Below, in pieces: positions 25,267 to 33,213 of a stretch of 64,000 nt of DNA. The translations under genes were made by a program, and so were the position numbers. Position 1 is the first letter of the stretch, and the number at the start of each line of letters is the position of its first letter. The DNA is taken from assembly GCF_005144585.1 (NCBI RefSeq), contig NZ_SSMQ01000007.1:206057-270056 (forward strand). Reading direction: 5' to 3'. The notes beneath the pieces are model-generated. The model was not told where the DNA came from and searched no databases. It saw nothing but the letters and a program-made list of their open reading frames with translations. The DNA comes from Polyangium fumosum (lineage in GTDB: Bacteria > Myxococcota_A > Polyangia > Polyangiales > Polyangiaceae).

Positions 25267-27552
25267 ATGAAGCTTCGATCTCTTTCGGTGGCGGGGGTCC
25301 TCGCGGCGCTCGCCGTGGGCGTCGCCGGTTGTAGCGACGAACCGACGCAGAACACCACCACGAGCTCGTCGAGCAGCGGCAGCGGCGGCCAGGGCGGCCA
25401 GGGCGGCCAGGGCGGCGTCGGCGGCATGGGCGGCGACGGCGGCGTCGGCGGCGGCGGCATGGGCGGCACCGGCGGCATGGGCGGCGGCGGCATGGGCGGC
25501 ACCGGCGGCGTCGGCGGCATGGGCGGCGGCGGCATGGGCGGATCCGGCGGTATGGGCGGCTCCGGCGGCGGCAATCCTCCGACCGAGGCCTGCAACAACA
25601 GGATGGATGACGACGGCGACGGCGACGTCGACTGCTCCGACGCCGACTGCGCGGCGGCGTGTGCCGAGGCTTGCACGGGCGGCGCGGACGAGGACAACGA
25701 CGGCGACATCGACTGCGCCGACGCCGACTGCGCGATGGCGCCCGTGTGCGGCAAGCTCGTCATCAACGAGGTCGATTACGACCAGGCCAGCGCCGACACG
25801 GCCGAGTTCATCGAAATCTACAATGCCGGCGGCGACGTGATGCTCGACGGCGTCGAGGTCATCCTCGTCAATGGCACGGGCCCCGGCGGCGCGGACGTCG
25901 TCTACGGCACCCCGAGCAAGCTCTCCGGGTTGCTCGCGGCCGGCGGGTATGTCGTCGTCGCGTCCACGGGCGTGACGAACATCGATCCGGCTGCGATCGT
26001 CGTGTCGCTCCCGAACCCGATGGACAACATCCAGAACGGCGCGCCGGACGGGATCGCGCTCTTCGATACGAAGTCGAAGACGCTGCTCGACGGGCTCTCG
26101 TACGAGAACGGCACGCCCGACGGCCAGATCACGGCCGTGATGCTCGGCGGCCAGACGTTCTCGCTGGTCTCGGGCACCGCGACGACCGCGTCCGACAACC
26201 AGGCCGCGGCCTCGCCGATCCGCTCGATGATCCGTTATCCGAACGGGCAGGACACGAGCGACGACAGCGTCGACTGGCGCGCGACCACGCAGATCACGCC
26301 GGGCGCGGCGAACGTGGCGACGCCCGAGGTCTGCGATACCGCGATGCTCGACGAGGACGCCGACAACCTCATCGACTGCGCCGACCCCGATTGCGCGATG
26401 GCGCCGCAGTGTGTCGAGAACTGCGGCAACATGAAGGACGACGACGGCGACATGATGGTCGATTGCGCCGATCCCGACTGCGCCGCCGATCCCGCGTGTT
26501 TGCCGCAGGAGAACTGCAGCAACGGCACCGACGACGACGCAGACATGGCGATCGACTGCGCCGACACGGATTGCGCGGGCAAGTCGTGCGGGACGAACGG
26601 CCTCGTCTGCGAGGCCGCGTCGATGACGTGCGCCTGCCCGAGCGGCATGACGATGGAAATGGCCTGCGCTGACCTCGTCGACGACGATTGCGACGGCCTC
26701 GTCGACTGCGCCGACACGGATTGCGCGGGCAACATGGCGTGTGTCGCCCACAAGGTCACGTCGGTCGATTACCCGGTCCTCGCGCACGGCGGTAAGCTCG
26801 TCGTCACGGGCAATGGCTTCACGGGCGCGACGGTGGTCAAGATCGGCGGCGTCGATCAGACGTTCACGGTCGACAACAACACGCAGATCACGATCACGAA
26901 CGTGCCCGACACGACGCCGATCGCGCTGCAGGACCTCGTCGTCACCACGCCGAGCGGCGACACGGCGCCGTTCCAGGTGACGGTGATTCACCTGCTCATC
27001 AACGAGTTCGACACAGACCAGATGGGTACGGACACCGCGGAGTTCGTCGAGATCTCGACGGGCGTGCCGAACGTGAGCCTCGCGGGCTACACGCTCGTCC
27101 TCTTCAATGGCAGCAACGATCTCTCGTACGCGCCCGTGACAGCGCTCTCCGGCACGACGGATGCCAATGGCATGCTGCTCGTCGGCAGCCCGGGGATGAC
27201 GCCCACGCCAACCATCGCCTTCAGCTCGACCAGCGTGCTCCAAAATGGCCAGGACGCGGTGGTGATTTACCAGGCCGCTCCGGCGTCGTTCCCCACGGGC
27301 ACGGCGGTCACGGCGAACAACCTCATCGATGTGCTCGTCTACTCCACGGGGCAAACGGCCGACGCCGGCCTGCTCGACGTCCTCATCGGGCCCGCGGGCA
27401 CGCCGGGCCGCACGCAGGTGAGCGAAGGCTCGGGCGGCGCGCAGGAGACGCAATCGATCCAGCGCTGCGGCGACGGCCGCAAGAATGGCGACAAGTTCAA
27501 GGTCGGGCAGCCCACGCCCGGCGCGGCGAACAACGTCATGGCTTGCCCGTGA
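25267..27552 (+). CDS. large lipoprotein with lamin-tail domains, Asp/Cys repeats and TIG domain
   Basis: A 761-residue lipoprotein (lipobox VAGC). A Gly-rich stalk (about 37-105) leads to Asp-rich repeats of the form DDDGDGDVDCSDADC that look like calcium-binding, disulfide-linked loops; seven or so copies are scattered through the protein. Two lamin-tail domains (LVINEVDYDQASADTAEFIEI, LLINEFDTDQMGTDTAEFVEI) flank an IPT/TIG-like domain (DYPVLAHGGKLVVTGNGF). Lamin-tail domains in secreted bacterial proteins commonly accompany nucleases or adhesins, but no enzymatic domain is seen. The ATG follows GAGGAG by eight bases. Confidence 0.8.
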   Translation: MKLRSLSVAGVLAALAVGVAGCSDEPTQNTTTSSSSSGSGGQGGQGGQGGVGGMGGDGGVGGGGMGGTGGMGGGGMGGTGGVGGMGGGGMGGSGGMGGSGGGNPPTEACNNRMDDDGDGDVDCSDADCAAACAEACTGGADEDNDGDIDCADADCAMAPVCGKLVINEVDYDQASADTAEFIEIYNAGGDVMLDGVEVILVNGTGPGGADVVYGTPSKLSGLLAAGGYVVVASTGVTNIDPAAIVVSLPNPMDNIQNGAPDGIALFDTKSKTLLDGLSYENGTPDGQITAVMLGGQTFSLVSGTATTASDNQAAASPIRSMIRYPNGQDTSDDSVDWRATTQITPGAANVATPEVCDTAMLDEDADNLIDCADPDCAMAPQCVENCGNMKDDDGDMMVDCADPDCAADPACLPQENCSNGTDDDADMAIDCADTDCAGKSCGTNGLVCEAASMTCACPSGMTMEMACADLVDDDCDGLVDCADTDCAGNMACVAHKVTSVDYPVLAHGGKLVVTGNGFTGATVVKIGGVDQTFTVDNNTQITITNVPDTTPIALQDLVVTTPSGDTAPFQVTVIHLLINEFDTDQMGTDTAEFVEISTGVPNVSLAGYTLVLFNGSNDLSYAPVTALSGTTDANGMLLVGSPGMTPTPTIAFSSTSVLQNGQDAVVIYQAAPASFPTGTAVTANNLIDVLVYSTGQTADAGLLDVLIGPAGTPGRTQVSEGSGGAQETQSIQRCGDGRKNGDKFKVGQPTPGAANNVMACP
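25378..25572 (+). repeat. Gly-rich coding minisatellite
   Basis: Tandem units based on GGCGGCATGGGC, GGCGGCACC and GGCCAGGGC encode the GGQGG/GGMGG stalk of the lamin-tail lipoprotein. The same unit type occurs at about 31309-31490 and 31966-32125. Confidence 0.8.
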
Positions 27553-27564
27553 CGTGAACCCGAG

Positions 27565-27589
27565 GGGGGCTCGCCTCGATCGAGCCCCC
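27565..27589. terminator. hairpin terminator between convergent genes
   Basis: Arms GGGGGCTCG and CGAGCCCCC with a seven-base loop, 13 bp after the lamin-tail stop codon and before the convergent transglycosylase gene. Confidence 0.8.
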
Positions 27590-27609
27590 TTCCCGCCTCC
27601 CCTACCCCC

Positions 27610-29898
27610 TCAATAAGCGTCCGGCGGCACCTCGACGTCGACCGGCACCTCCAGCGCGAGCGGCGCGACGGCCGCGTCGCCGCCTTCCATCCATTGATAG
27701 CGCGCCAGGTTCCCGAGCACGCGCGCCACGTAATTGCGCGTCTCGTCGTAGGGAATCCGCGCGACCCAGAGATCCGCCTCCGCGTCCACGCCCGGCCGCA
27801 TCCATTGCCCCACGGCCTTCGGCCCTGCGTTGTAGGCGGCCACCGCGAGGACTGGGGTCTTCCGGAACGTCTTCAGCAACTTGCCGATGTAATACGAGCC
27901 GAGCCGGAGATTCACGTGTGGGCTCTTGAGCCGCGACGGCTCGAAGCTCATGCCGACCTCGGCCGCGGCCTTCTCCGCCGTCTTCGGCATGAGCTGCAAA
28001 AGGCCCACGGCGAACACGGGCGAGAGCGCCTCCTGATCAAATGCGCTCTCCTGCCGCATGAGCGAATGCACGAGCCCGCGGGGCACCTCGTGCTCCCCTT
28101 CGAGCTTCTGCACCTCGTCGAGGTACGGCCGCGGATAAAGGCACTCCCAGGCCCACCGATCGGCCTCGCCCGGCGCGCGCAGGAGCTGCGGCATTCCCAC
28201 CTGCGCCACGCCCACCCGATACCGGCGCCGCGCATGCGCGAGCTTGCCATACATGCCGCAAAGCGCCTCGGCCTCGCGACCGGCGAACCGCGCGGCCGCC
28301 TCGCGCTCGAAGGGAAGAAGCCTCCCCTCGGCCTCGGCGTCGAGCCCGACCGAGACGAGCATCCGCGCCGGGTCCGGCAAATCGAGGTCGAGCGGATTCG
28401 CCGGGCGCGCGGCCGCGGGCTCGATCAACGGCGGCAAGGGCGCGCCCGCGGCGGCCAGGCGCGAGCGGGCGGCGAGCGCGGCGAAGGAGAGCGGGAACGT
28501 ACGCGCGACCTCGGTCCAGATGCGCACGGCCTCGTCGCGGTCACCGGCGCGGAAGGCGGCGAGCCCTTCGAGCTCGCGGAGCTTTTGCGCCTCGTCGGGC
28601 TTCTTCGCGGCCTTCGCGAGCCTGCTGAGCGTCTTTTGCGCGAGCTTCGGCTGCGACGCCGAGAGCTGCGCGAGCGCCTGCTCGTATTCGGCGTCCTCGC
28701 GGTACGCGCCTTTCGGGAAGAGCGCGAGGTAACGCGTATACAGCGGCGCGGCCTCGTCATAACGACCGCGGAGCAGGAGCCAGCGCGCGGCCTGGTACAA
28801 GGAACGCTCGGCCCAGCTATTTTTCTTGAACCGCGAGGAGAGGTCGAGCCAGCGCTTGATTGCCTCGTCGGCCTGTCCGCCGCGGGCGAGCGCATTCGCG
28901 GATTGATACATCGCCTCGACCTTGCGCGGGCCGGGCAACGTGGAGAGCACACGGAACGCCTTTTCCGCCTCCGGATAATCGCGCGCCTTGAGCTTCGCTT
29001 CGGCCCGCGCGTGGAGCACGTCGAGGTGCGGCACCGTCTTCTTTTTTTCGAGCTCGTCGAGGATCGGAACCGCCGCTTCGGCCTGGCCCGCCCGGACGAG
29101 CGCGAGCGCGCGGGCGAGCTGATCCTTCGGCGCGAGCGATTGCTTTAGCCGATCGAGCGCGGCCGCGCCGGCCTCGCCCTCGGGCAAACCGGCGGCCTCC
29201 ACGGCGAGCCAGCGCAGGTCGGCGATCGTGATGGGCAAGAGGCCCTGCGCCTCGGCGATCCGGGCGCGGGCGGCCCGGAGCTTCGCCTCGTCGCTCTTCC
29301 TGCGCGACCGCCCCGCCCCCGCGAGCGCGCGATCGAGGGTCGTCCGCGCCTGGGCGAGCTGCCCGTCCTTCTCCAGCGCGAGCGCGGCGCGATGCTGGTC
29401 GGAGAGCGACCTCGATTTGCCGAAAAACGCTGCGGCTTCGGCGAAGGGCCCCGCGACGGACGCGGCCTCGGCGCGCCGGCGCACGATGTCGTCCACGAGC
29501 AGCGGCAGCTCCTTTTCGAGCCCCGTGAAGAGCTCGACCGTGCGCGCCGCATCGCCCCGCTCGAGCGCGACGCGCCCCCGGACGTACCGCATCTCGGGCC
29601 GCTGCCGATCGGCCTCGGGCAACGCGTCGAGCTGCACCTCGGCCTCGTCCCAGCGCTCCAGGCGCACGGCGTCGGCCCAGCGCGCGGGCGAGGGCGCAGG
29701 CGCGGTCGTGCCGGCGGGGAGGGCCGTGGCCACGGGCGCCGCGGCGGAGGCGGACGGGGCGGCCGACGCGGACGCGGACGGCCCGCCCTCGGCGCTCGAC
29801 GTGGTCTCCCCGGGCATCGGCATCGAACGAGCGCAAGCGCCGAGCCCAAGCGCCCCGAGCCCGAAGAGCCCCATCACGATCCGCCGCCTCTGCACCAC
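27610..29898 (-). CDS. soluble lytic transglycosylase, lipoprotein (Slt-like)
   Basis: A 762-residue protein. GTG 29898 is chosen because GGAGGAG lies just upstream; the signal ends in lipobox LGAC. A long TPR superhelical region (about 60-560, with ARWADAVRLERWDEAE, GQADEAIKRWLDL, RYDEAAPLYTRYLALF) precedes a C-terminal SLT domain. The catalytic Glu617 is in MRQESAFDQEA, with the family motifs GLLQLMPKTA, NLRLGSYYIG, AVAAYNAGP and IPYDETRNYVARV. It cleaves peptidoglycan in the periplasm. Full domain layout, no defects seen. Confidence 0.93.
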   Translation of the reverse strand: MVQRRRIVMGLFGLGALGLGACARSMPMPGETTSSAEGGPSASASAAPSASAAAPVATALPAGTTAPAPSPARWADAVRLERWDEAEVQLDALPEADRQRPEMRYVRGRVALERGDAARTVELFTGLEKELPLLVDDIVRRRAEAASVAGPFAEAAAFFGKSRSLSDQHRAALALEKDGQLAQARTTLDRALAGAGRSRRKSDEAKLRAARARIAEAQGLLPITIADLRWLAVEAAGLPEGEAGAAALDRLKQSLAPKDQLARALALVRAGQAEAAVPILDELEKKKTVPHLDVLHARAEAKLKARDYPEAEKAFRVLSTLPGPRKVEAMYQSANALARGGQADEAIKRWLDLSSRFKKNSWAERSLYQAARWLLLRGRYDEAAPLYTRYLALFPKGAYREDAEYEQALAQLSASQPKLAQKTLSRLAKAAKKPDEAQKLRELEGLAAFRAGDRDEAVRIWTEVARTFPLSFAALAARSRLAAAGAPLPPLIEPAAARPANPLDLDLPDPARMLVSVGLDAEAEGRLLPFEREAAARFAGREAEALCGMYGKLAHARRRYRVGVAQVGMPQLLRAPGEADRWAWECLYPRPYLDEVQKLEGEHEVPRGLVHSLMRQESAFDQEALSPVFAVGLLQLMPKTAEKAAAEVGMSFEPSRLKSPHVNLRLGSYYIGKLLKTFRKTPVLAVAAYNAGPKAVGQWMRPGVDAEADLWVARIPYDETRNYVARVLGNLARYQWMEGGDAAVAPLALEVPVDVEVPPDAY

Positions 29899-30005
29899 CG
29901 TTTCTCCTCCAAGAGAGCTAGCAGGGGAACAAGGGGACCCGCAAGAAAGTCCCGTCTGTTTTTCCTTTCGATACCAATATGTGGTCAAAGGATCCGACGC
30001 GCCGT

Positions 30006-30971
30006 TCAATCGATTCCCGCGGCGATCCGGGCGATGATCACGCGATCCTCCTCGAACAAAAATTCGTCCACCTCCTCGATCGACCCCACCTTCGCGGGGG
30101 CGACCCCGAGCCGCAGCGCCGCCGCGCGCGCCACGGCGGCGACGATCGGATGCGGCGAGCTCGACAGGCGCAGGAGCTTCGGCGTCACGGCCTGGGCGCC
30201 GAGCAAGGCCGCGCAGAGCGCCGCGATCGGCCGCGGATCCGCCGCTCCCGGCACGTCGCCCGCGAGCGCGCGTCCGAGCACGGCCACGGTCTCGGGGCCC
30301 GGCGCCCGCAGCAACGCCCGGCGATAATCGCCCGCCGGCAAGTGCAGCCGCGCCGCCCCCCGGCTCGTCGAGCAGAGCTCCTGCGCGTGCCGCAGGAGAA
30401 GGCCCACCACGGGCCCGAGCCCGTCCTCGTCGAGCGCGTCCATTCCTTCGAGGTCCGTGGCGAGCGGGCGCGACGCCTCGTCCGTGTAGGCGTCGAGGTT
30501 CACCGTCAGCGACTCCAGCCCCACGGCCCCGGGCGCGTGCCCGGCGAGCACGTCGTGCTCGGTCTGCACCGTCACCACGCTCGACACGATCGCGGGCGTA
30601 CCGCCGCGGAGCGTGTGCTTCACCTCGACCTCGACCTTCCGAATGGCCGACCAGCGCAGGATCCGCGCCTCCGCGCCCGGATCGACGAGCACGCCCCAGG
30701 GCACGATGGCCATGTTGACCTCGCGCGCCCCGAAGGGCGCCCGTGGCCTCTGGATCTGCCGCACGAGGCCCACGGCGAACGCCGCGCCGCCGGCCACGGC
30801 GAGCCCGATCGGGAGCGAGCCCGACGTGAGCGACCAGGCCGCCGTCTCCGGCCCGAGCGCGAGCCCGAGGCTCGAGAGCCCCACCGTGCCGGCGGCCAGC
30901 GTGAGCGCCCGGAAGCTCGGACCCGGGACCAGCCACACGTACCGAAAATCCGGCGGAGGTGCGCAGCGCAT
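30006..30971 (-). CDS. membrane protein with PH-like segment, unknown
   Basis: A 321-residue protein with two N-terminal membrane helices (about 18-65) followed by a soluble region whose start (VPWGVLVDPGAEARILRWSAIRKVEVEVKHTL) resembles bacterial PH-like domains placed next to membrane helices. The rest is helical and not recognised. The start at ATG 30971 is preceded by a weak AGGTG; upstream sequence is not family-like. Function unknown. Confidence 0.6.
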   Translation of the reverse strand: MRCAPPPDFRYVWLVPGPSFRALTLAAGTVGLSSLGLALGPETAAWSLTSGSLPIGLAVAGGAAFAVGLVRQIQRPRAPFGAREVNMAIVPWGVLVDPGAEARILRWSAIRKVEVEVKHTLRGGTPAIVSSVVTVQTEHDVLAGHAPGAVGLESLTVNLDAYTDEASRPLATDLEGMDALDEDGLGPVVGLLLRHAQELCSTSRGAARLHLPAGDYRRALLRAPGPETVAVLGRALAGDVPGAADPRPIAALCAALLGAQAVTPKLLRLSSSPHPIVAAVARAAALRLGVAPAKVGSIEEVDEFLFEEDRVIIARIAAGID

Positions 30972-31228
30972 CACGACACCTGGAAAGGTAAGCCGATCCT
31001 CGCCCGGGCGGAAGGGCCGAGCGGATGAACGATGGCATCCGCGGAGGATGGTTCTCCAGGACTCCAGATCCGCCGGGATCTGTATGCACGAAGGATGGTC
31101 ATCGGAGATTCCAGCCACGTCGAGGTCGTGCATCGTGAAGACGCGGATACGGAAACGGTGATAGGGTTGCCGTCCTATGTGGATCCGGCATCCGGGGGGA
31201 GCCGGACCACGCGAGAAAGGTTGGTAGC

Positions 31229-31822
31229 TTGAACATGCGAACAATCGGTATGCTTCTGGTCGTGGGCGCGATGCTGGCTGCGGGCGCGGGTTGTGGTGAC
31301 GATACCGGCGGCAGCGGCGGCACCGGCGGGACGGCCGGCACCGGCGGCACCGGCGGTATGGGCGGCACCGGGGGGATGGGCGGCGCCGGGGGAATGGGTG
31401 GCATGGGCGGCGCCGGGGGAATGGGTGGCATGGGCGGCGCCGGTGGGATGGGCGGCGCGGGCGGCGGCGGCGGCGCGGGCGGCGGCGGGATGATGGCCGT
31501 CAATGGCTGTACGGTGGATATGGCCGAGGATCACACGGCCGATGCGTCGGCGACCGTGAAGACCATGGGCCTCGCGTACGCGCCGAAGTGCATTCGCGTG
31601 AAGGCGGGGGCGGACGTGATCTTCGAGTCGAATTTCACGATCCACCCGCTCGTGGGCGGCACGGTCGAGGGGCTCATGAAGAACGAGGACGCCGCCTCGC
31701 CGATCCAGAAGACGACCACCGGAATGGGGGCGAGCTTCAACCTCCCGGACAAGGGCACGTTCGGGTATTACTGTGACACGCACGCCCTCGGAGGGATGAC
31801 GGGGGCGATCTTCGTCGAGTGA
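31229..31822 (+). CDS. cupredoxin (plastocyanin-like) lipoprotein
   Basis: A 197-residue lipoprotein (lipobox AGAGC, Cys22) with a long Gly/Met/Ala stalk (about 28-88) and a C-terminal cupredoxin fold. Type 1 copper ligands are visible: His in TIHPLVGG, then Cys, His and Met in YYCDTHALGGM, with the plastocyanin spacing C-x2-H-x4-M. It probably shuttles electrons or copper at the cell surface or in the periplasm. The TTG start is preferred for its ribosome-site spacing and its match to the MNMR start at 15546; ATG 31235 is the alternative. Confidence 0.85.
   Translation: MNMRTIGMLLVVGAMLAAGAGCGDDTGGSGGTGGTAGTGGTGGMGGTGGMGGAGGMGGMGGAGGMGGMGGAGGMGGAGGGGGAGGGGMMAVNGCTVDMAEDHTADASATVKTMGLAYAPKCIRVKAGADVIFESNFTIHPLVGGTVEGLMKNEDAASPIQKTTTGMGASFNLPDKGTFGYYCDTHALGGMTGAIFVE
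31309..31492 (+). repeat. Gly-rich coding minisatellite in cupredoxin stalk
   Basis: Tandem GGCGGCACCGGC and GGGATGGGCGGCGCC units. They are nearly the same as the repeats in the following gene, which gives scope for recombination between the two. Confidence 0.8.
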
Positions 31823-31826
31823 TTCC

Positions 31827-32138
31827 ATGCGAACCTTTGCCATGGCCCTCCCGTGCGCCGTGCTTTGCGGCGCTGCGTTCGTGGCCTGCGGGGACGTGGA
31901 GGAGGAGAACATTCCCGTCGGGAACAACGCCACGACCTCGTCGAGCAGCAGCACGACGGGGGCCGGTGGTGCCGGCGGAATGGGCGGCGCCGGCACCGGT
32001 GGAATGGGCGGCGCCGGTGGAATGGGCGGCGGCGGCGGAATGGGCGGCACCGGCGGCGCCGGTGGGATGGGCGCCGGTGGAATGGGCGGCACCGGCGGCG
32101 CCGGTGGGATGGGCGGCGGCGGCTCGATGATGCCCTGA
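31827..32138 (+). CDS. lipoprotein reduced to signal and Gly-rich stalk
   Basis: A 103-residue protein: lipoprotein signal (lipobox FVAC), about 25 residues of acidic/Ser/Thr sequence, then GGMGGAG-type repeats to the stop at GGGSMMP. There is no globular head, unlike its neighbour four bases upstream. It may be a truncated paralogue that lost its domain by recombination in the repeats, or a real stalk-only protein. A clear terminator follows. Confidence 0.55.
   Translation: MRTFAMALPCAVLCGAAFVACGDVEEENIPVGNNATTSSSSSTTGAGGAGGMGGAGTGGMGGAGGMGGGGGMGGTGGAGGMGAGGMGGTGGAGGMGGGGSMMP
31966..32125 (+). repeat. Gly-rich coding minisatellite, second copy
   Basis: GGAATGGGCGGCGCCGGT-type units repeated through the C-terminal half of the stalk-only lipoprotein. 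Confidence 0.75.
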
Positions 32139-32156
32139 TCTCGCCCGCTCGGGTGG

Positions 32157-32196
32157 GGGCCTCGCGAGGTGGTTTTCGCGAGGCCCACGCCTTTTT
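32157..32196 (+). terminator. rho-independent terminator after lipoprotein pair
   Basis: Arms GGGCCTCGCG (32157-32166) and CGCGAGGCCC (32177-32186), followed by ACGCCTTTTT. Confidence 0.85.
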
Positions 32197-32200
32197 CGAG

Positions 32201-32428
32201 TCAGCCGAGGTCCGCTCCCGGCGTGAGGTCGACCCACGCCTTGCGCCGGTGCGACGCGTAGAGCGCCTCGACGATCCTTTGCACTTCGACCGCACGCGCG
32301 AAGCTCGCCGGCGGCTCGCCCCCGTCACGGACGGCCCGCGTGAATCCCTCGAAAAGCCTCCCGAGCGACACGCGCTGCCCGCCGCTCCCGTCCGTCGGGT
32401 CGACCGCGACGACGTGGCCGTCGATTCT
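32201..32428 (-). pseudogene. C-terminal fragment of Gfo/Idh/MocA oxidoreductase
   Basis: The minus strand reads RVSLGRLFEGFTRAVRDG, then EPPASFARAVEVQRIVEALY and ASHRRKAWVDL before a stop codon. This is the typical C-terminal end of Gfo/Idh/MocA dehydrogenases. The homology stops at about 32428; no Rossmann domain is found upstream, where a LysR fragment on the other strand begins. A dead remnant. Confidence 0.65.
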
Positions 32429-32429
32429 G

Positions 32430-32798
32430 CACAGGCACAGACTGGCGAACAAGGAGCGCGTCGCGCTCGGTGATCTGGCCGAGGAGCGCCTGATGTTCTT
32501 CGCGCGGGACCTCGGTCCGCACATGTACGACTGGATGATGGCGCAGTGTGAGCAGGCGGGCTTCAAGCCGCGCGTCGTTTACCACGTCACGCAGCCACCC
32601 ATGGGGATTGCGCTCGTCAAAGAGGGCGTCGGCCTGCTCTTGAAGCCCATTTCCAAGGGGTACGAGCTTCCGGGCGACCTCACCGCCGTGCGTGTCGATG
32701 GGCTGGACGCCAGTTTCCATATCGACGTTGCCTGGCGCGCGAACGAGAAATCGCCGTCCCTGCGGGCGTTCCTCGCGGCGCTTCGCGCGAAGGCGTGA
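32430..32798 (+). pseudogene. C-terminal fragment of LysR-type regulator
   Basis: From about 32430 the plus strand reads HRLANKERVALGDLAEERLMFF, then QAGFKPRVVYHVTQPPMGIALVKEGVGLLLKP, the effector-binding domain of LysR-type regulators. The DNA-binding N-terminal two thirds are missing. It abuts the Gfo/Idh/MocA fragment with almost no gap, suggesting a deletion joined two genes. Confidence 0.7.
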
Positions 32799-32841
32799 CT
32801 GCGCGTCGCGGGAGCGGAGGCGGAGGCGGGGGCGGGACGGT

Positions 32842-33180
32842 TCAGCCGGCGGCCTTCACGTCGAACCCGTAGTTCTGGCCGTAGCGGCTATCCCAGGCCG
32901 AGCAGCCCGTGTGATCGGTATTGTGAAACCAGATCTCGAGCCGGCTGGTGTTCGCGGGCACGTTCACCTGGCACGCGCCCGAGGACACATCGGCGGCTTG
33001 CTCCTGCCCGCTCGGGTGAAATCGGACGTTGGCGCTGATGCTCCACGCCTTCTGCCCATAACGCGTCGCCCTGCAATGACACACCCGCTCCGTCGCGTAG
33101 TCGATCTGCAAGGCTTCCCCGGATCGAATGTCGCCGCTCTGCTGATGGGTCCAATCCGCTGAGAATTTCACGGTCGCCAT
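32842..33180 (-). CDS. small Trp/Tyr-rich protein, possibly DUF6209-like
   Basis: A 112-residue protein with no signal peptide. The sequence VKFSADWTHQQSG, VCHCRATRYGQKAW, LEIWFHNTDHTGCSAWDSRYGQNYGFDV suggests a single small beta-sandwich and recalls DUF6209 proteins. Two Cys pairs might form disulfides or bind metal. A strong GGAGGGCGACC site precedes the ATG. It lies 33 bp after the VWA protein gene on the same strand and is probably in its operon. Confidence 0.6.
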   Translation of the reverse strand: MATVKFSADWTHQQSGDIRSGEALQIDYATERVCHCRATRYGQKAWSISANVRFHPSGQEQAADVSSGACQVNVPANTSRLEIWFHNTDHTGCSAWDSRYGQNYGFDVKAAG

Positions 33181-33213
33181 GGTCGCCCTCCTTTCATGCC
33201 TACGGCCGCCCGC

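Noticed and set aside
22879..27453. 1524-codon open frame on the minus strand
   Set aside because: It runs antisense to PolX, GH113, VWC and lamin-tail genes that have clear families, and its own sequence is Arg/Asp/Val-rich with no domain. High GC content makes long antisense open frames common.
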